Below, piece by piece: positions 17,650-27,113 of a stretch of DNA of 64,000 nucleotides; positions within the stretch are counted from its first letter, which is position 1; every line of letters starts with the position of its first letter. The position numbers and the translations under genes were made by a program. This stretch comes from Tabrizicola sp. (lineage in GTDB: Bacteria > Pseudomonadota > Alphaproteobacteria > Rhodobacterales > Rhodobacteraceae), in assembly GCF_030694085.1 (NCBI RefSeq), contig NZ_JAUXZE010000009.1, positions 124,001 through 188,000 on the forward strand. The letters are read 5' to 3'. The notes under the pieces are model-generated. The model was not told where the DNA came from, made no database searches, and saw only the letters and a program-made list of their open reading frames with translations.

Positions 17650-17927
17650 CGGTATTCCACAGTAAAAGAAGAAGCCACGGGCCGGGGTGCGACCCATGAC
17701 TTCGGACAACTCCCCTTCACCTCACCCGATGAAGTGCCTAAATGCAAGGGGTCATGCCGCGCCTGCGCAACAGGCGGTCGCCAGGAAGACAGAAAGTTTC
17801 GCGGCGGGATGCGCCTGTGGCGTGATGTTGCGTCACGGTTGACCTTGCGGCGCCGCTGCGGCAACAGGGAAGCCGCGATAAGCCAGTGTTTGAAGGCCGG
17901 GGATGGCCGCCCGGGGAAGGACAAGCG

Positions 17928-19574
17928 ATGACCGCCATTCAGCGCGAGAAGATGGACTATGATGTCGTGATCGTCGGCGCAGGGCCTGCGGGTCTGTCGG
18001 CTGCGATCCGCCTGAAGCAGCTTGACCCGGAACGGTCGGTTGTCGTGCTGGAGAAAGGCTCGGAAGTCGGCGCGCATATCCTGTCGGGGGCGGTTCTTGA
18101 CCCTTGCGGTCTGGACGCGCTGCTGCCCGACTGGCGGTCGATGGATGCGCCGATCAAGACGCCGGTGCACGAGGACAACTTCTACTTTCTCGGCCCTGCC
18201 GGTCAGATCCGTATCCCGAACTGGCCGATGCCGCCGCTGATGTCCAACCACGGCAACTATATCGTCTCGATGGCCAATGTCTGCCGCTGGATGGCAGGTG
18301 TCGCCGAAGGGCTGGGCGTCGAGATCTTCCCCGGCATGGCCTGTTCTGAACTGGTATATGAAGGCGATGCCGTGGTCGGCGTCGTCGCGGGCGAGTTCGG
18401 CCGCGACCCGGAAACCCGTGAGCCCGGTCCGTCCTACGAGCCGGGGATGGAGCTCCGCGGCAAGTACGTGTTCCTGTCCGAAGGCGTCCGCGGCAGCCTC
18501 GCGAAGCAAGTGATCGCCAAGTACGACCTGTCCAAAGGCCACTGCCCGCAGAAGTTCGGCCTGGGGATGAAGGAAATCTGGGAGATCGACCCCGCCAAGC
18601 ACCGTGAGGGCACGGTAACGCATACGATGGGCTGGCCTCTGGGCAAGAATGCCGGGGGCGGCAGCTTCATCTATCACCTTGAGAACAATCAGGTCTATGT
18701 CGGCTTCGTCGTCCACCTGAACTACGAGAACCCCCACCTTTACCCCTATATGGAGTTCCAGCGCTTCAAGCATCACCCGATGGTGGCGGAACTCCTGAAA
18801 GGCGGCAAGCGCATCGCCTACGGCGCGCGTGCGATCAGCGAAGGCGGCTGGCAGTCGATCCCGAAGATGGTGGCGCCGGGCGTGGCGCTGCTGGGCTGTT
18901 CGGCGGGCCTTGTCAACGTCCCGCGCATCAAGGGGAACCACAACGCCATGCTGTCAGGCAAGGCTGCTGCCGAGGCCGCCCACTCCGCCATCATCGCTGG
19001 CCGCGCCGGGGACGAACTGGCCTCCTATGAGACCGAGGTCCGCCAAGGCGCCATCGGCCGCGACCTGAAGAAGGTCCGCAACGTCAAACCCCTGTGGTCG
19101 AAGTACGGTCTGGTCGCCAGCCTGATGGGCGGGGGCGTGGACATGTGGCTGAACACCATCGGCCTGACCGCTTTCGGTACGCTACGCCACGGCAAGTCCG
19201 ACGCCGCAGCCACCGGCCTGGCCAAGGACCACAAGCCGATCGACTATCCCAAGCCCGACGGCAGGCTCTCGTTCGACCGGCTGACCAACGTCGCCTTTTC
19301 GTTCACCAACCACGATGAAGCGCAGCCCGCCCACCTGGTGCTGAAGGACCCATCAGTCCCGATCGCCGTCAATCTGCCGAAATACGCCGAACCCGCGCAG
19401 CGCTATTGCCCGGCCGGCGTCTACGAGGTGCTGGGCGAAGGTCAGGACGCAACCTTCCGCATCAACTTCCAGAACTGCGTCCACTGCAAGACCTGCGACA
19501 TCAAGGACCCGTCGCAGAACATCGTCTGGACCACGCCGATGGGCGGTGGCGGACCGAACTACCCCAATATGTGA
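17928..19574 (+). CDS. Electron transfer flavoprotein-ubiquinone oxidoreductase
   Basis: 548 residues. An N-terminal FAD-binding motif VVIVGAGPAG is at residues 13-22, and a C-terminal 4Fe-4S domain has cysteines in RYCPAG and QNCVHCKTCDIKDP. It passes electrons from ETF, fed by acyl-CoA and amino acid dehydrogenases, to ubiquinone at the inner membrane. The ATG at 17928 has GAAGGA upstream and places the flavin motif correctly. The gene stands alone, without etfAB nearby. A strong GC hairpin follows its stop. Confidence 0.96.
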   Translation: MTAIQREKMDYDVVIVGAGPAGLSAAIRLKQLDPERSVVVLEKGSEVGAHILSGAVLDPCGLDALLPDWRSMDAPIKTPVHEDNFYFLGPAGQIRIPNWPMPPLMSNHGNYIVSMANVCRWMAGVAEGLGVEIFPGMACSELVYEGDAVVGVVAGEFGRDPETREPGPSYEPGMELRGKYVFLSEGVRGSLAKQVIAKYDLSKGHCPQKFGLGMKEIWEIDPAKHREGTVTHTMGWPLGKNAGGGSFIYHLENNQVYVGFVVHLNYENPHLYPYMEFQRFKHHPMVAELLKGGKRIAYGARAISEGGWQSIPKMVAPGVALLGCSAGLVNVPRIKGNHNAMLSGKAAAEAAHSAIIAGRAGDELASYETEVRQGAIGRDLKKVRNVKPLWSKYGLVASLMGGGVDMWLNTIGLTAFGTLRHGKSDAAATGLAKDHKPIDYPKPDGRLSFDRLTNVAFSFTNHDEAQPAHLVLKDPSVPIAVNLPKYAEPAQRYCPAGVYEVLGEGQDATFRINFQNCVHCKTCDIKDPSQNIVWTTPMGGGGPNYPNM

Positions 19575-19604
19575 CGTGACTCACGAAAGCTTGTCCCAAT
19601 CCTC

Positions 19605-19630
19605 GGGGCCCGGCCGCAAGGTCGGGCCCC
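19605..19630 (+). other. Strong GC hairpin with GCAA tetraloop after the ETF-QO gene
   Basis: An 11-bp stem (19605-19615 with 19620-19630, one G-U pair) with a GNRA loop lies 30 bases after the stop. No T-tract follows, so it may be a Rho-independent-like end, a 3' stability element or a weak terminator. Confidence 0.5.
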
Positions 19631-19689
19631 GCTGCATTGCGTGCGCCCCGGCGTCGGGCTACCGTCGCTTGACACAACAGGAGTGGCCG

Positions 19690-21405
19690 ATGCGCCAGAT
19701 CACGTCCCGCACCCTGACCGCCCTGCTCCTCGCCGCTGCGATAAGCACACCCTTGCGGGCCGACGACAAGATTGACAGTGGTGCCTATCTTGCCGCCCGC
19801 ATTGCCGAATCCGAAAACGACTTCCGGGCCGCCGCGACCTGGTACGGCAAAGCCATCATCGCCGATTCGTCGAACCCGCAGTTGCTGGACGGCGCGATCC
19901 TGGCCGAAATCGGCATCGGCGACATCGCCCTAGCGATCGACGCCGCGAAGCTTCGCCAGGGGATCGAAGGCGAAGCCAGCCAGCTTGCCGAAATGGCGCT
20001 TCTCGCCGACGAGGCCCAGCGCGAGGATTATGCCGCGATCCTGACCGCTGCCGACGCCGGGCGCGATGTCGGTCAGCTGACGAACGCCCTCGTCGCGGCC
20101 TGGGCCAAGGTTGGCGAAGGCAAGATGTCCGAAGCGGTCGAGGCCTTCGATGCCGTGACCAAACAGAAGGGGTTCGAGGCCTTCGGCTATTACCACAAGG
20201 CGCTTGCCCTTGCCTCGGTCGGCGACTTCGAGGGCGCGGACGAAATCCTTTCCGGCCGCGCGGCCGGACCGATCTACGTCATGCGCCGTGGCGTTTTTGC
20301 CCATGCGCAGATCCTCAGCCAGCTGGAACGCAACGCCGAGGCCGTGACGCTTCTGGACCGCTCTTTCAGCAGTGATCCCGACCCGATTGTCGATGCAATC
20401 CGCAAGCGGCTTGCGGCTGGCGAGCCGGTTCCCTTCGACACGGTGACCACGGCCCGCGACGGGATTGCCGAGGTGTTCTTTTCGATCTCGACCGCTTTGA
20501 ATGGCGAGGCGGACCCGGTCTATACTCTCCTTCATCTGCGCATCGCGAGCTATCTGCGCCCTAACCACACCGACGCCCTGCTGCTTACCGCCGACGTGTT
20601 GGAGGAACTGGACCAGCACCAGCTTGCCGCCGACGCCTATGCCGTTTTCCCGACATCGGACCCCGCTTTCGTCACTGCCGAGATCGGCCGCGCGGGGGCG
20701 CTAAGGTCGCTGGGCCGCTCCGACGCCGCAATCGAGGCGCTGCAGGCCCTGTCGCGCAGCAATGGCGACATCCGGCGTGTGCATTTCGCCCTGGGTGACC
20801 TGTTGCGCAGCGAAGACCGCTTCGACGAGGCCGAGGTCGCATATACGGCGGCGATCGACCTTGCCAATCCGGCCAAGGCCGAGGACTGGGTGCTGTTCTT
20901 CTACCGGGGCATCTGCCACGAACAGTCGAAGGACTGGGCCCCCGCCGAGGCCGATTTCCGCCGCGCGCTGGAACTGAACCCGACCCAGCCGCAGGTGCTG
21001 AACTACCTGGGGTACGGCCTTGTCGATCGCGGCGAAAAGCTGGACGAGGCGCTGGGGATGATCGAGAAAGCCGTCGCAGGTGATCCCGATCAGGGCTACA
21101 TCATCGACAGTCTCGCCTGGGCCTATTTCAAGCTCGGCCGCTATGGTGATGCGCTGAAGCCGATGGAAAAGGCATCGCTGCTGGAACCTGTCGATCCCAT
21201 CGTCACCGACCACCTGGGCGACGTCTACTGGATGAACGACCGCAAGCTCGAGGCCCGCTTTCAGTGGCGCCGCGCCCTCTCCTTCGAGCCGACCGAGACG
21301 GACAAGGCCCGCATCCTGCGCAAGCTGGAGGTCGGCCTTGATGTGGTGATGGCCGAGGAGGGCACCGCCCCGGCCCCGGTCAAGGCCGCCGAGAATGACA
21401 ACTGA
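19690..21405 (+). CDS. Secreted tetratricopeptide repeat protein
   Basis: 571 residues with a signal peptide (about residues 1-24, cleavage after the Ala in PLRA). The rest is helical with TPR-like repeats, clearest at the C terminus ([48 protein letters not shown]). Such proteins in alphaproteobacteria sit in the periplasm or outer membrane and act as scaffolds; the precise role is unknown. I chose the ATG at 19690 because it has AGGAG upstream and begins the signal peptide. The end overlaps ispE by 11 nt, indicating an operon. Confidence 0.88.
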   Translation: MRQITSRTLTALLLAAAISTPLRADDKIDSGAYLAARIAESENDFRAAATWYGKAIIADSSNPQLLDGAILAEIGIGDIALAIDAAKLRQGIEGEASQLAEMALLADEAQREDYAAILTAADAGRDVGQLTNALVAAWAKVGEGKMSEAVEAFDAVTKQKGFEAFGYYHKALALASVGDFEGADEILSGRAAGPIYVMRRGVFAHAQILSQLERNAEAVTLLDRSFSSDPDPIVDAIRKRLAAGEPVPFDTVTTARDGIAEVFFSISTALNGEADPVYTLLHLRIASYLRPNHTDALLLTADVLEELDQHQLAADAYAVFPTSDPAFVTAEIGRAGALRSLGRSDAAIEALQALSRSNGDIRRVHFALGDLLRSEDRFDEAEVAYTAAIDLANPAKAEDWVLFFYRGICHEQSKDWAPAEADFRRALELNPTQPQVLNYLGYGLVDRGEKLDEALGMIEKAVAGDPDQGYIIDSLAWAYFKLGRYGDALKPMEKASLLEPVDPIVTDHLGDVYWMNDRKLEARFQWRRALSFEPTETDKARILRKLEVGLDVVMAEEGTAPAPVKAAENDN

Positions 21406-22246
21406 GGCGGTCGCCGAGACCGCGCCGGCCAAGGTCAACCTCTGCCTGCATGTAACCGGCAGACGGCTGGACGGCTATCATCTCCTGGACAGCCTGGTTG
21501 TCTTTGCTGATGTGGCCGACCGGGTCTTTGCCAGCCCGGCGCATGGACTTTCGCTGGTCGTGGCCGGGCCGGAAGGGGCGGGGCTGCAGGCGGAACCCGA
21601 CAATCTGGTCCTGCGCGCCGCCCGTCTCATGGGTGTCGAGGACGCAGCATTGGTTCTGGACAAGCGCTTGCCCGTGGCTTCGGGCATCGGTGGCGGCTCG
21701 GCGGACGCAGCGGCAGCCCTGCGGGCGCTGGCGCGGCTGACCGGGCTGCCCCTTCCCTCGGATTTCGAGGTCCTGCAGCTTGGCGCCGACGTCCCGGTCT
21801 GCCTCTCGGGACGTCCGGCGCGGATGACCGGGATCGGCGAGCAGGTCCACCCGCTTCCAGCGCTGCCGCACCTTGCCTGTGTCCTGGTGAACCCGCGGCT
21901 GCCGGTCCCGACGCCCCAGGTCTTCGCCACGCTGACCGAGCGCCAGAACCCGCCGCTGCCGGACCTTCCAGCCGCGGCACTTGCCACCGCCGAAGCCTTC
22001 GCCGGGTGGCTTGCCACCCACAGCCGCAACGATCTGGTCGCTCCCGCTCGCGAGGTCGCCCCGATCCTTGTCGACGTGCAGGCCGCGCTGGAGGCCACGC
22101 CCGGTTGTCTTCTTGCCCGGATGTCCGGCTCTGGCGGCACGCATTTCGCGCTTTTCTCAAGTTCCGAAGCCGCCCGGACCGCCGCAATGACCCTGCGGGC
22201 TGCCCATCCCTTCTGGTGGATCGAGACCGGACGGATTCTGGACTGA
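21395..22246 (+). CDS. ispE: 4-diphosphocytidyl-2-C-methyl-D-erythritol kinase
   Basis: 283 residues of the GHMP kinase family. An early [11 protein letters not shown] motif is at residues 11-21, the ATP-binding glycine-rich loop [14 protein letters not shown] at about 92-105, and [12 protein letters not shown] is near the C terminus. IspE phosphorylates CDP-ME in the MEP isoprenoid pathway, which supplies quinone, hopanoid and, if present, carotenoid precursors. It overlaps the TPR gene upstream and converges with the flagellar fliP gene 51 bases downstream. Confidence 0.96.
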   Translation: MTTEAVAETAPAKVNLCLHVTGRRLDGYHLLDSLVVFADVADRVFASPAHGLSLVVAGPEGAGLQAEPDNLVLRAARLMGVEDAALVLDKRLPVASGIGGGSADAAAALRALARLTGLPLPSDFEVLQLGADVPVCLSGRPARMTGIGEQVHPLPALPHLACVLVNPRLPVPTPQVFATLTERQNPPLPDLPAAALATAEAFAGWLATHSRNDLVAPAREVAPILVDVQAALEATPGCLLARMSGSGGTHFALFSSSEAARTAAMTLRAAHPFWWIETGRILD

Positions 22247-22297
22247 CGCCCGGTTGCGAAGAGAGGGAGTAGGGTGGACGATCCGCCCACCGCCCGT

Positions 22298-23020
22298 TCA
22301 GAAATAGCTTCGGACCAGCGCCCCGGAGATCAGCGCCCAGCCGTCAGCCACGACGAAGAAGACCAGCTTGAACGGCAATGAGACGATGGCCGGAGGGACC
22401 ATCATCATCCCCATCGACATCAGAATCGCCGCGACGACAAGGTCGATGATCAGGAACGGCAGGAAGATCATGAAGCCGATCTCGAAGGCCCGCTGGATCT
22501 CGGACAAAAGGAACGACGGCACCAGCAGCGACAGCGGCGCGTCCGTCGGCGTGATCGTCGCGGTCGACCGCAGGTCCTGCAGCGTCTGCAGTGTCTCGAG
22601 GTCGACCCTTGCGGCCATGAAGACCCGGAATGGCGCAATCGCCGCCTGCAACCCTGGCCCGACCTCGATCTCCCCGTTGGTCAGCGGCTCGATCCCCTTC
22701 ACCCAGGCCTCGGTAAAGACCGGGTCCATCACGAACCAGGTCAGGAAAAGCGCCAGGCTGATGATCAGCATGTTCGGTGGCGCCTGCTGCAGCCCCAGCG
22801 CCTGACGCAGGATCGACAGCACCGTGACGATGAAAGGGAAGCAGGTCACCATCACCGCCAATCCCGGTACGATCGACAGGACTGTGATCAGAAGCAGCAA
22901 CTGCACCGACCGCAGCGACAGCGACTGCCCCTCGCCGCCGAAATCCAGCGTCATCTCCTGCGCCAGCGCCGGGCCTGCCAGCAGGATCAGCGCCAGGGAC
23001 AGGCCAAGGGAAAGCCTCAC
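22298..23020 (-). CDS. fliP: Flagellar type III export gate protein FliP
   Basis: 240 residues with a cleavable signal peptide (to about residue 20) and four membrane helices. The family segment LSIVPGLAVMVTCFPFIVTVLSILRQALG and the C-terminal FLPFLIIDLVVAAILMSMGMMMVPP are diagnostic. FliP forms the core of the export gate with FliQ and FliR. It is last in the minus-strand operon fliF-fliH-fliN-fliP and overlaps fliN by 4 nt. Confidence 0.97.
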   Translation of the reverse strand: MRLSLGLSLALILLAGPALAQEMTLDFGGEGQSLSLRSVQLLLLITVLSIVPGLAVMVTCFPFIVTVLSILRQALGLQQAPPNMLIISLALFLTWFVMDPVFTEAWVKGIEPLTNGEIEVGPGLQAAIAPFRVFMAARVDLETLQTLQDLRSTATITPTDAPLSLLVPSFLLSEIQRAFEIGFMIFLPFLIIDLVVAAILMSMGMMMVPPAIVSLPFKLVFFVVADGWALISGALVRSYF

Positions 23021-23286
23021 AGCCCGCCCCGCAGATTGGCAACCTCGGTCAGCCGGACGGCAAGCTGTCCGGCATTTTCCCCTTCAAGCTCTGTCAGTTC
23101 CCCCCGCGCGATCAAGCGGTCACCGACGTAAAGCTCGACCGGATCGTCCACCCGGCGATCCAGTTGCAGGACCGCGTCCTTCGAAAGCCGCAGCAGGTCG
23201 CGCACCAGCGGGCGCGCACGGCCGACCGAGATCGTGACCTCGATCGGGACCTGGGAGAACGGGTTGGTATCGGCAATGTCTTCCAT
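23017..23286 (-). CDS. fliN: Flagellar motor switch protein FliN
   Basis: 89 residues, essentially one SpoA domain. The typical pattern is present: VPIEVTISVGRARPLVRDLLRLSKDAVLQLDRRVDDPVELYVGDRLIARGEL. FliN forms the lower C ring, binds FliH and shapes rotation switching. It is short compared with enterobacterial FliN, but this is common in this group. fliM and fliG are not in the window. It lies between the FliH-like gene and fliP. Confidence 0.93.
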   Translation of the reverse strand: MEDIADTNPFSQVPIEVTISVGRARPLVRDLLRLSKDAVLQLDRRVDDPVELYVGDRLIARGELTELEGENAGQLAVRLTEVANLRGGL

Positions 23287-23295
23287 TGGGTATCC

Positions 23296-23877
23296 TCAGC
23301 TGTTGAGGTTGAAGAAGGCGCGGACGGCGATGGCGATGTCGGTGGTGACCTGACCGAGGTCGACCTTGGTTTCGGACGCGCCGAAGCGGATGTAGACTTG
23401 GCCGTCCGGCATCGTCGGTTCCTCCTCGACCACCATCGGCAGGCCGGTCGCCTGGCTCAGGAGGTCCTCGATCTGGCCGCGGACTGCGGGGTTCAAAACC
23501 AGGATCATCGGCGCGTCCGCCAGTTCTTCGGCCATCGGCATCACTGCCTCCAGCACCGTCGGCGCCAGGGATTCGCGTGCAACCTCGGGGAGCAGGCGGT
23601 TCACCATTTCAAGGATCAGGGGCTTGATGGAGTGCAGGACATGGCTGCGGGCGTCCTGGAAAGTGAACGAGAGACTTTGCAGATTCCGCGCAAGGTCGGC
23701 GCGGATCCGGCCCTGGTCCCCCTGCTGCGCGGCCACAGCGTCATCCCAGCCGGCGGAATAGCCCTGCTCGAACGAAGCGACCTTGGCTTCCTCGACGGCA
23801 GCCGCCTCGACCAGGGGCTGCACCGAGCCGTCAGCCGCCGATGCAGTGTCGAAAACCTCAAGACGCAAGGCCGACAT
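23296..23877 (-). CDS. fliH: FliH-like flagellar export regulator
   Basis: 193 residues. A charged, helical N-terminal half (EEAKVASFEQGYSAGWDDAVAA) is followed by an E-like domain with strands near VYIRFGASETKVDLG, as in FliH, which holds the FliI ATPase at the C ring. Direct similarity is weak, as usual for FliH, so the call rests on pattern and on its place between fliF and fliN. The FASEQGY...GW-like motif is often seen in FliH N termini. It overlaps fliF by one base. Confidence 0.75.
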   Translation of the reverse strand: MSALRLEVFDTASAADGSVQPLVEAAAVEEAKVASFEQGYSAGWDDAVAAQQGDQGRIRADLARNLQSLSFTFQDARSHVLHSIKPLILEMVNRLLPEVARESLAPTVLEAVMPMAEELADAPMILVLNPAVRGQIEDLLSQATGLPMVVEEEPTMPDGQVYIRFGASETKVDLGQVTTDIAIAVRAFFNLNS

Positions 23878-25478
23878 CAGGCATGCTCCTCTTCGGATTC
23901 CATCCAGCCACGCAGGATCTCGATCGACTCGGTCTGGCGCTGCTCGATCAGGCGGCGGAGGCGTGTCGCCGGATCCTCCTCGGGCTCGTCACCCTCGCCG
24001 GTTTCGCGCCGACTGCTGGCAAAGGCACCATAGTCGAAGCCATCATCCACTTCGCCGTTCAAGGCGATGGCCCCGGACCCCAGCGCCGGCGGAAGCGCCA
24101 GTTGCGACTCGGGTGCTGGCATGGCAGCCCGATTTGCAGAGGTCAGGACCGGCCGGATCACGAAAAGGCCAAGAACCAGCGCCACCAGGGCAAGAACCGC
24201 CGTCTGGATCATCGACATCACGTCGATCTGGCCAAGAGGCGGCAGCAAGCTGGTGGTCGCTTCGGTCCCGGCGGGCAACGGAAGCCCCTGGAACTCAAGT
24301 GATTTCAGTGTCAGCACATCGCCGCGCGCCTCATCCAGCCCCACGGCCGAAGCGACAAGCTCGCGCAGGGTCGCCAATTCTTCTTCGGGCCGCGGAACCC
24401 AGGTCCGGGTGCCGTCTTCGGCCACTGACGCCACGCCATCGACCATTACGGCCACCGTCATCCGCCGCACCCCGCCCGGGCTCCGCAGGATTTCGCGCTG
24501 GGTTTCCGAGACCTCGTAATTCACCCGCTCGCGCGTTTCAGAGGTCTGGCTCTGGCCCTGACCGCCCGCAGCCGCATCACCTTCGGGCAGGTTCGAGGCC
24601 ACCGTCACCCCACCACCCGGCTCGGTGCTGGAACCGCTGCGCTCTTCCGTCTCGGAGGAGATCGCGACCCGGCCCTGAGGATCGAACTTGCGCTCGGTGA
24701 TCGCTTCGCGTTCCGAGATAAGGTCGATGGAAACCTCGACAACCGCCTTGCCCGCGCCCACGCGGGCGGCCAGCAAACGCTCGACATTCCCCTTGATCGC
24801 CGCGGCACGGTCGGCCGCATCACCGGTCTGGAAGCCTTCGCTCTCCTGCCCGCCGATCAGGCCCGCGACCGTGTCGATGATCTGCACCGAATCCGGCACC
24901 ATCCCCGCAACCGCGCTGGCCACCAGGTGGCGGATCGCGCGGGCCTGCGCCTCGCTGAGGCTGCCCGAGGCTGTGGTCAGAGTCACCGAGGCCGTCGCCT
25001 GCGACTCGGGCTGGAAGGCACGGGTCGGGGCGCTGGCGATATGGACGCGGGCGGCCTTGACCTCAGGCATGGCGAGAAGCGTCCGCGCAATCTCGCCCTC
25101 TTTTGCGCGCCAGTAGGCGGCATCGAACATCTGCGAGGTGGTGCCAAACCCCGACAGCGAATCAAGTAGTTCGTAGCCGCCGCCGCCCGCAACCGGCAGA
25201 CCCTCGGACGCAAGGGCCATGCGCAGGGCGTCACGCTGGCCGACATCGACCAGGATCGAGTCGCCCTGGATTTCGTAAGCCACGCCGCGCTGGTCCAGTG
25301 CGGCCACGACCTCACCTGCGGCCCCAGGCTCCAACCCTGCGTAAAGCAGGCCCATTTCTGGCTTTCCGGCCATCCGGCTAAGGGCAAGCACTGCCGCAAA
25401 CATGGCAAGTGTCGCCCCCACGATGATGACGCGGCGACGCAGGTCAAGTTTGGTCCAGATGTCGATCACGTTCTGCAA
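23877..25478 (-). CDS. fliF: Flagellar MS-ring protein FliF
   Basis: 533 residues. Transmembrane helices lie at about 17-36 and 424-443, with the periplasmic ring-building domains between: GLLYAGLEPGAAGEVVAALDQRGVAYEI, then the RBM3 segment with GKAVVEVSIDLISEREAI. The C-terminal cytoplasmic tail would contact FliG. It is first in the minus-strand operon, divergent from fliL. The region between them (25479-25595) must carry both promoters and includes a CtrA-like motif. Length is normal. Confidence 0.96.
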   Translation of the reverse strand: MQNVIDIWTKLDLRRRVIIVGATLAMFAAVLALSRMAGKPEMGLLYAGLEPGAAGEVVAALDQRGVAYEIQGDSILVDVGQRDALRMALASEGLPVAGGGGYELLDSLSGFGTTSQMFDAAYWRAKEGEIARTLLAMPEVKAARVHIASAPTRAFQPESQATASVTLTTASGSLSEAQARAIRHLVASAVAGMVPDSVQIIDTVAGLIGGQESEGFQTGDAADRAAAIKGNVERLLAARVGAGKAVVEVSIDLISEREAITERKFDPQGRVAISSETEERSGSSTEPGGGVTVASNLPEGDAAAGGQGQSQTSETRERVNYEVSETQREILRSPGGVRRMTVAVMVDGVASVAEDGTRTWVPRPEEELATLRELVASAVGLDEARGDVLTLKSLEFQGLPLPAGTEATTSLLPPLGQIDVMSMIQTAVLALVALVLGLFVIRPVLTSANRAAMPAPESQLALPPALGSGAIALNGEVDDGFDYGAFASSRRETGEGDEPEEDPATRLRRLIEQRQTESIEILRGWMESEEEHA

Positions 25479-25533
25479 GGCGATTCTCCGGCTCCGGCGG
25501 TTCTGCCGTGGGCCAAGCTTTCGCCGGTCGGGC

Positions 25534-25548
25534 TTAACAATCGGTTAG
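25534..25548 (+). promoter_or_regulatory. CtrA-like binding site between fliF and fliL
   Basis: TTAA-CAATCGG-TTAG matches the CtrA consensus TTAA-N7-TTAA in seven of eight fixed bases. It lies 48 bases before the fliL ATG and 56 before fliF, in the only promoter space for both. CtrA controls flagellar genes in Caulobacter and the fla2 genes of Rhodobacter sphaeroides. Related motifs occur at 39700 and 44165. Confidence 0.5.
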
Positions 25549-25595
25549 TGACCTTTGGCTTATGGTTGCCTTGTCCCGAGAAACGGAGCGTGAAC

Positions 25596-26078
25596 ATGGC
25601 AACGGCTGAAGCCGCACTGGAAGAGCCCCCGAAGAAGCGGTCGAAGAAGCCGCTGCTGATTGGTCTGATCCTGGCCCTGGTGCTGGGTGGCGGGGGTTTC
25701 TACGCCACGTTTTCAGGCCTGATCCTGGGTAGCGGGGAAGACCATGCCGAGAAAGAGCATGTGCCCGGTCCGCTGACGGGCATCGCCTTCGTTCCGCTTG
25801 AAACCATCGTGATCTCGCTGGGACCCGATTCGGGCAGCGAGCATCTTCGTTTCACGGCGCAACTGGAGGTCGTGGACACAGCTGCGGCGGACGTGACGAC
25901 CCTGGCGCCTCGCATCCTTGACGTGGTGAACAGCTACCTGCGTGCCATCGACACAGCATCGATCGAAGATCCGCAAGCGATGGCGCGGCTACGCGCCCAA
26001 ATGCTGCGACGGATCCAGGTCGTCACGGGCGACGGCCGGGTGCGCGACCTTCTGATCACCGAATTTGTGCTGAACTAG
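25596..26078 (+). CDS. fliL: Flagellar basal body-associated protein FliL
   Basis: 160 residues. A short cytoplasmic Lys/Pro-rich tail is followed by one membrane helix (about residues 20-42) and a periplasmic stomatin-like domain ending RRIQVVTGDGRVRDLLITEFVLN, typical for FliL, which stabilises the stator. I chose the ATG at 25596 because the family begins with such a short tail; the frame extends to 25548 into the regulatory region. It heads the operon fliL-orf-motE-motA. A second FliL-family gene lies at 35144. Confidence 0.92.
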   Translation: MATAEAALEEPPKKRSKKPLLIGLILALVLGGGGFYATFSGLILGSGEDHAEKEHVPGPLTGIAFVPLETIVISLGPDSGSEHLRFTAQLEVVDTAAADVTTLAPRILDVVNSYLRAIDTASIEDPQAMARLRAQMLRRIQVVTGDGRVRDLLITEFVLN

Positions 26079-26088
26079 GACGCAAGAC

Positions 26089-26484
26089 ATGGACCTGATC
26101 GCCGATATCCTTCTGATGGCAGGCTCGTTCGGAGCCGCGATTTATTGCTACGTGCTCTCGACCCGGCTGAAGAAGTTCACCACGCTGGAAACCGGAATGG
26201 GCGGGGCCATTGCAGTGCTGTCGGCGCAGGTCGACGACATGACCGTGGCACTGGAAAAAGCCCGAGGGGCCGCGAACGGCTCGGCCGAAAGCCTTGAGGC
26301 GCTGACGGCGCGGGGCGAGGCGGTGGCGCGGAAGCTGGAGCTGCTGGTCGCCTCGCTCCACGACCTGCCCGACCCCAAGGCGCCCCCTGCCCGCCCGGAG
26401 GCCGAAGAGCCGTCGGAAGACGAGCGTCGCCTGCGCTTCGTGCGCCGCCGTGCTCCGCGCGATGAGCTTGAGGCCGCAGAATGA
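26089..26484 (+). CDS. Membrane-anchored coiled-coil protein of the flagellar operon, unknown function
   Basis: 131 residues: an N-terminal membrane helix (MDLIADILLMAGSFGAAIYCYV), then a predicted coiled coil (LSAQVDDMTVALEKARGAANGSAESLEALTARGEAVARKLELLVASL) and an acidic-basic tail. I know no named family. It lies 10 bases after fliL and overlaps motE by 4 nt, so it belongs to the fliL-motA operon and probably serves the stator or basal body. This small gene resembles those found in the same place in other Rhodobacterales flagellar clusters, which is from memory. Confidence 0.75.
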   Translation: MDLIADILLMAGSFGAAIYCYVLSTRLKKFTTLETGMGGAIAVLSAQVDDMTVALEKARGAANGSAESLEALTARGEAVARKLELLVASLHDLPDPKAPPARPEAEEPSEDERRLRFVRRRAPRDELEAAE

Positions 26485-27044
26485 GCCGCCGTCGTCGCGC
26501 CGGACATGGCGCACTCTTCATTGTGGCCATGCTGTTTGCCTCATCGGGGGCCCTGCGGCTGGGCTCCGGCATCGGTGCGGCACTTGCGAAGTCCGAAGAG
26601 GAAACGGCTACCGCAGACGCGCTTCCGGCAACCTGCGAAATGCCAAGCGCCCTCTCGGAAGCTCTTAGCCTGCGCGAAGATCGGGTCGCTGCACAGGAAG
26701 CTGCCTTGCAGGACCGTCTTGCCGCGCTCTCCCTCGCCGAGGCAGCAATCTCCCGGCGTCTGGAAGAGATGAAGGCCGTCGAGGAAGAGCTGAGGGCGAC
26801 ACTCGCACTGGCCGACGGCGCCGCCGAGCAGGACATCCAGAACCTGACGGCCGTCTACCAGGCCATGAAGCCCAAGGATGCGGCGGCACTCTTCGAGACG
26901 ATGTCGCCCGAATTCGCTGCCGGCTTCCTGGGCCGGATGCCTCCCGAAGCGGCAGCGGCCATCCTGTCGGGGATGTCCGCCGAAGCAGCCTACGGCGTCA
27001 GCGTCATCGTCGCCGGACGCAACGCAGGAGTGCCGAAAGAGTGA
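26481..27044 (+). CDS. motE: MotE-family flagellar protein
   Basis: 187 residues: a signal anchor at about 10-30, a coiled coil at 60-100 (SLREDRVAAQEAALQDRLAALS), and a C-terminal MgtE_N-like helical domain (YQAMKPKDAAALFETM...FLGRMPPEAAAAILSGMSAEAA). In Sinorhizobium MotE is a periplasmic chaperone for the motility protein MotC. The upstream gene overlaps it by 4 nt, and motA follows after 69 bases. The downstream secreted protein at 27980 is a possible client, which is inference. Confidence 0.85.
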   Translation: MSRRRRAGHGALFIVAMLFASSGALRLGSGIGAALAKSEEETATADALPATCEMPSALSEALSLREDRVAAQEAALQDRLAALSLAEAAISRRLEEMKAVEEELRATLALADGAAEQDIQNLTAVYQAMKPKDAAALFETMSPEFAAGFLGRMPPEAAAAILSGMSAEAAYGVSVIVAGRNAGVPKE

Positions 27045-27113
27045 CGGCGGTCAGAGAGTCTTAACCCCCGCCCGTGATACTGCCCGGAACGCAACCCGAC
27101 AGAGGACATCAAC

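Noticed and set aside
17650..17927. Possible small genes or promoters in the greA/etfQO gap
   Set aside because: A TTGACC stands near 17838 but without a matching -10 box, and the short frames have no ribosome site; I see no supportable feature.
22258..22295. A small inverted repeat (GGTGG...CCACC) between ispE and fliP
   Set aside because: Five pairs with a long loop and no T-tract are too weak to call a terminator.
25555..25568. A sigma-54-like TGGC...TTGC before fliL
   Set aside because: The GG to GC spacing is nine rather than ten bases, so sigma-54 would not recognise it.
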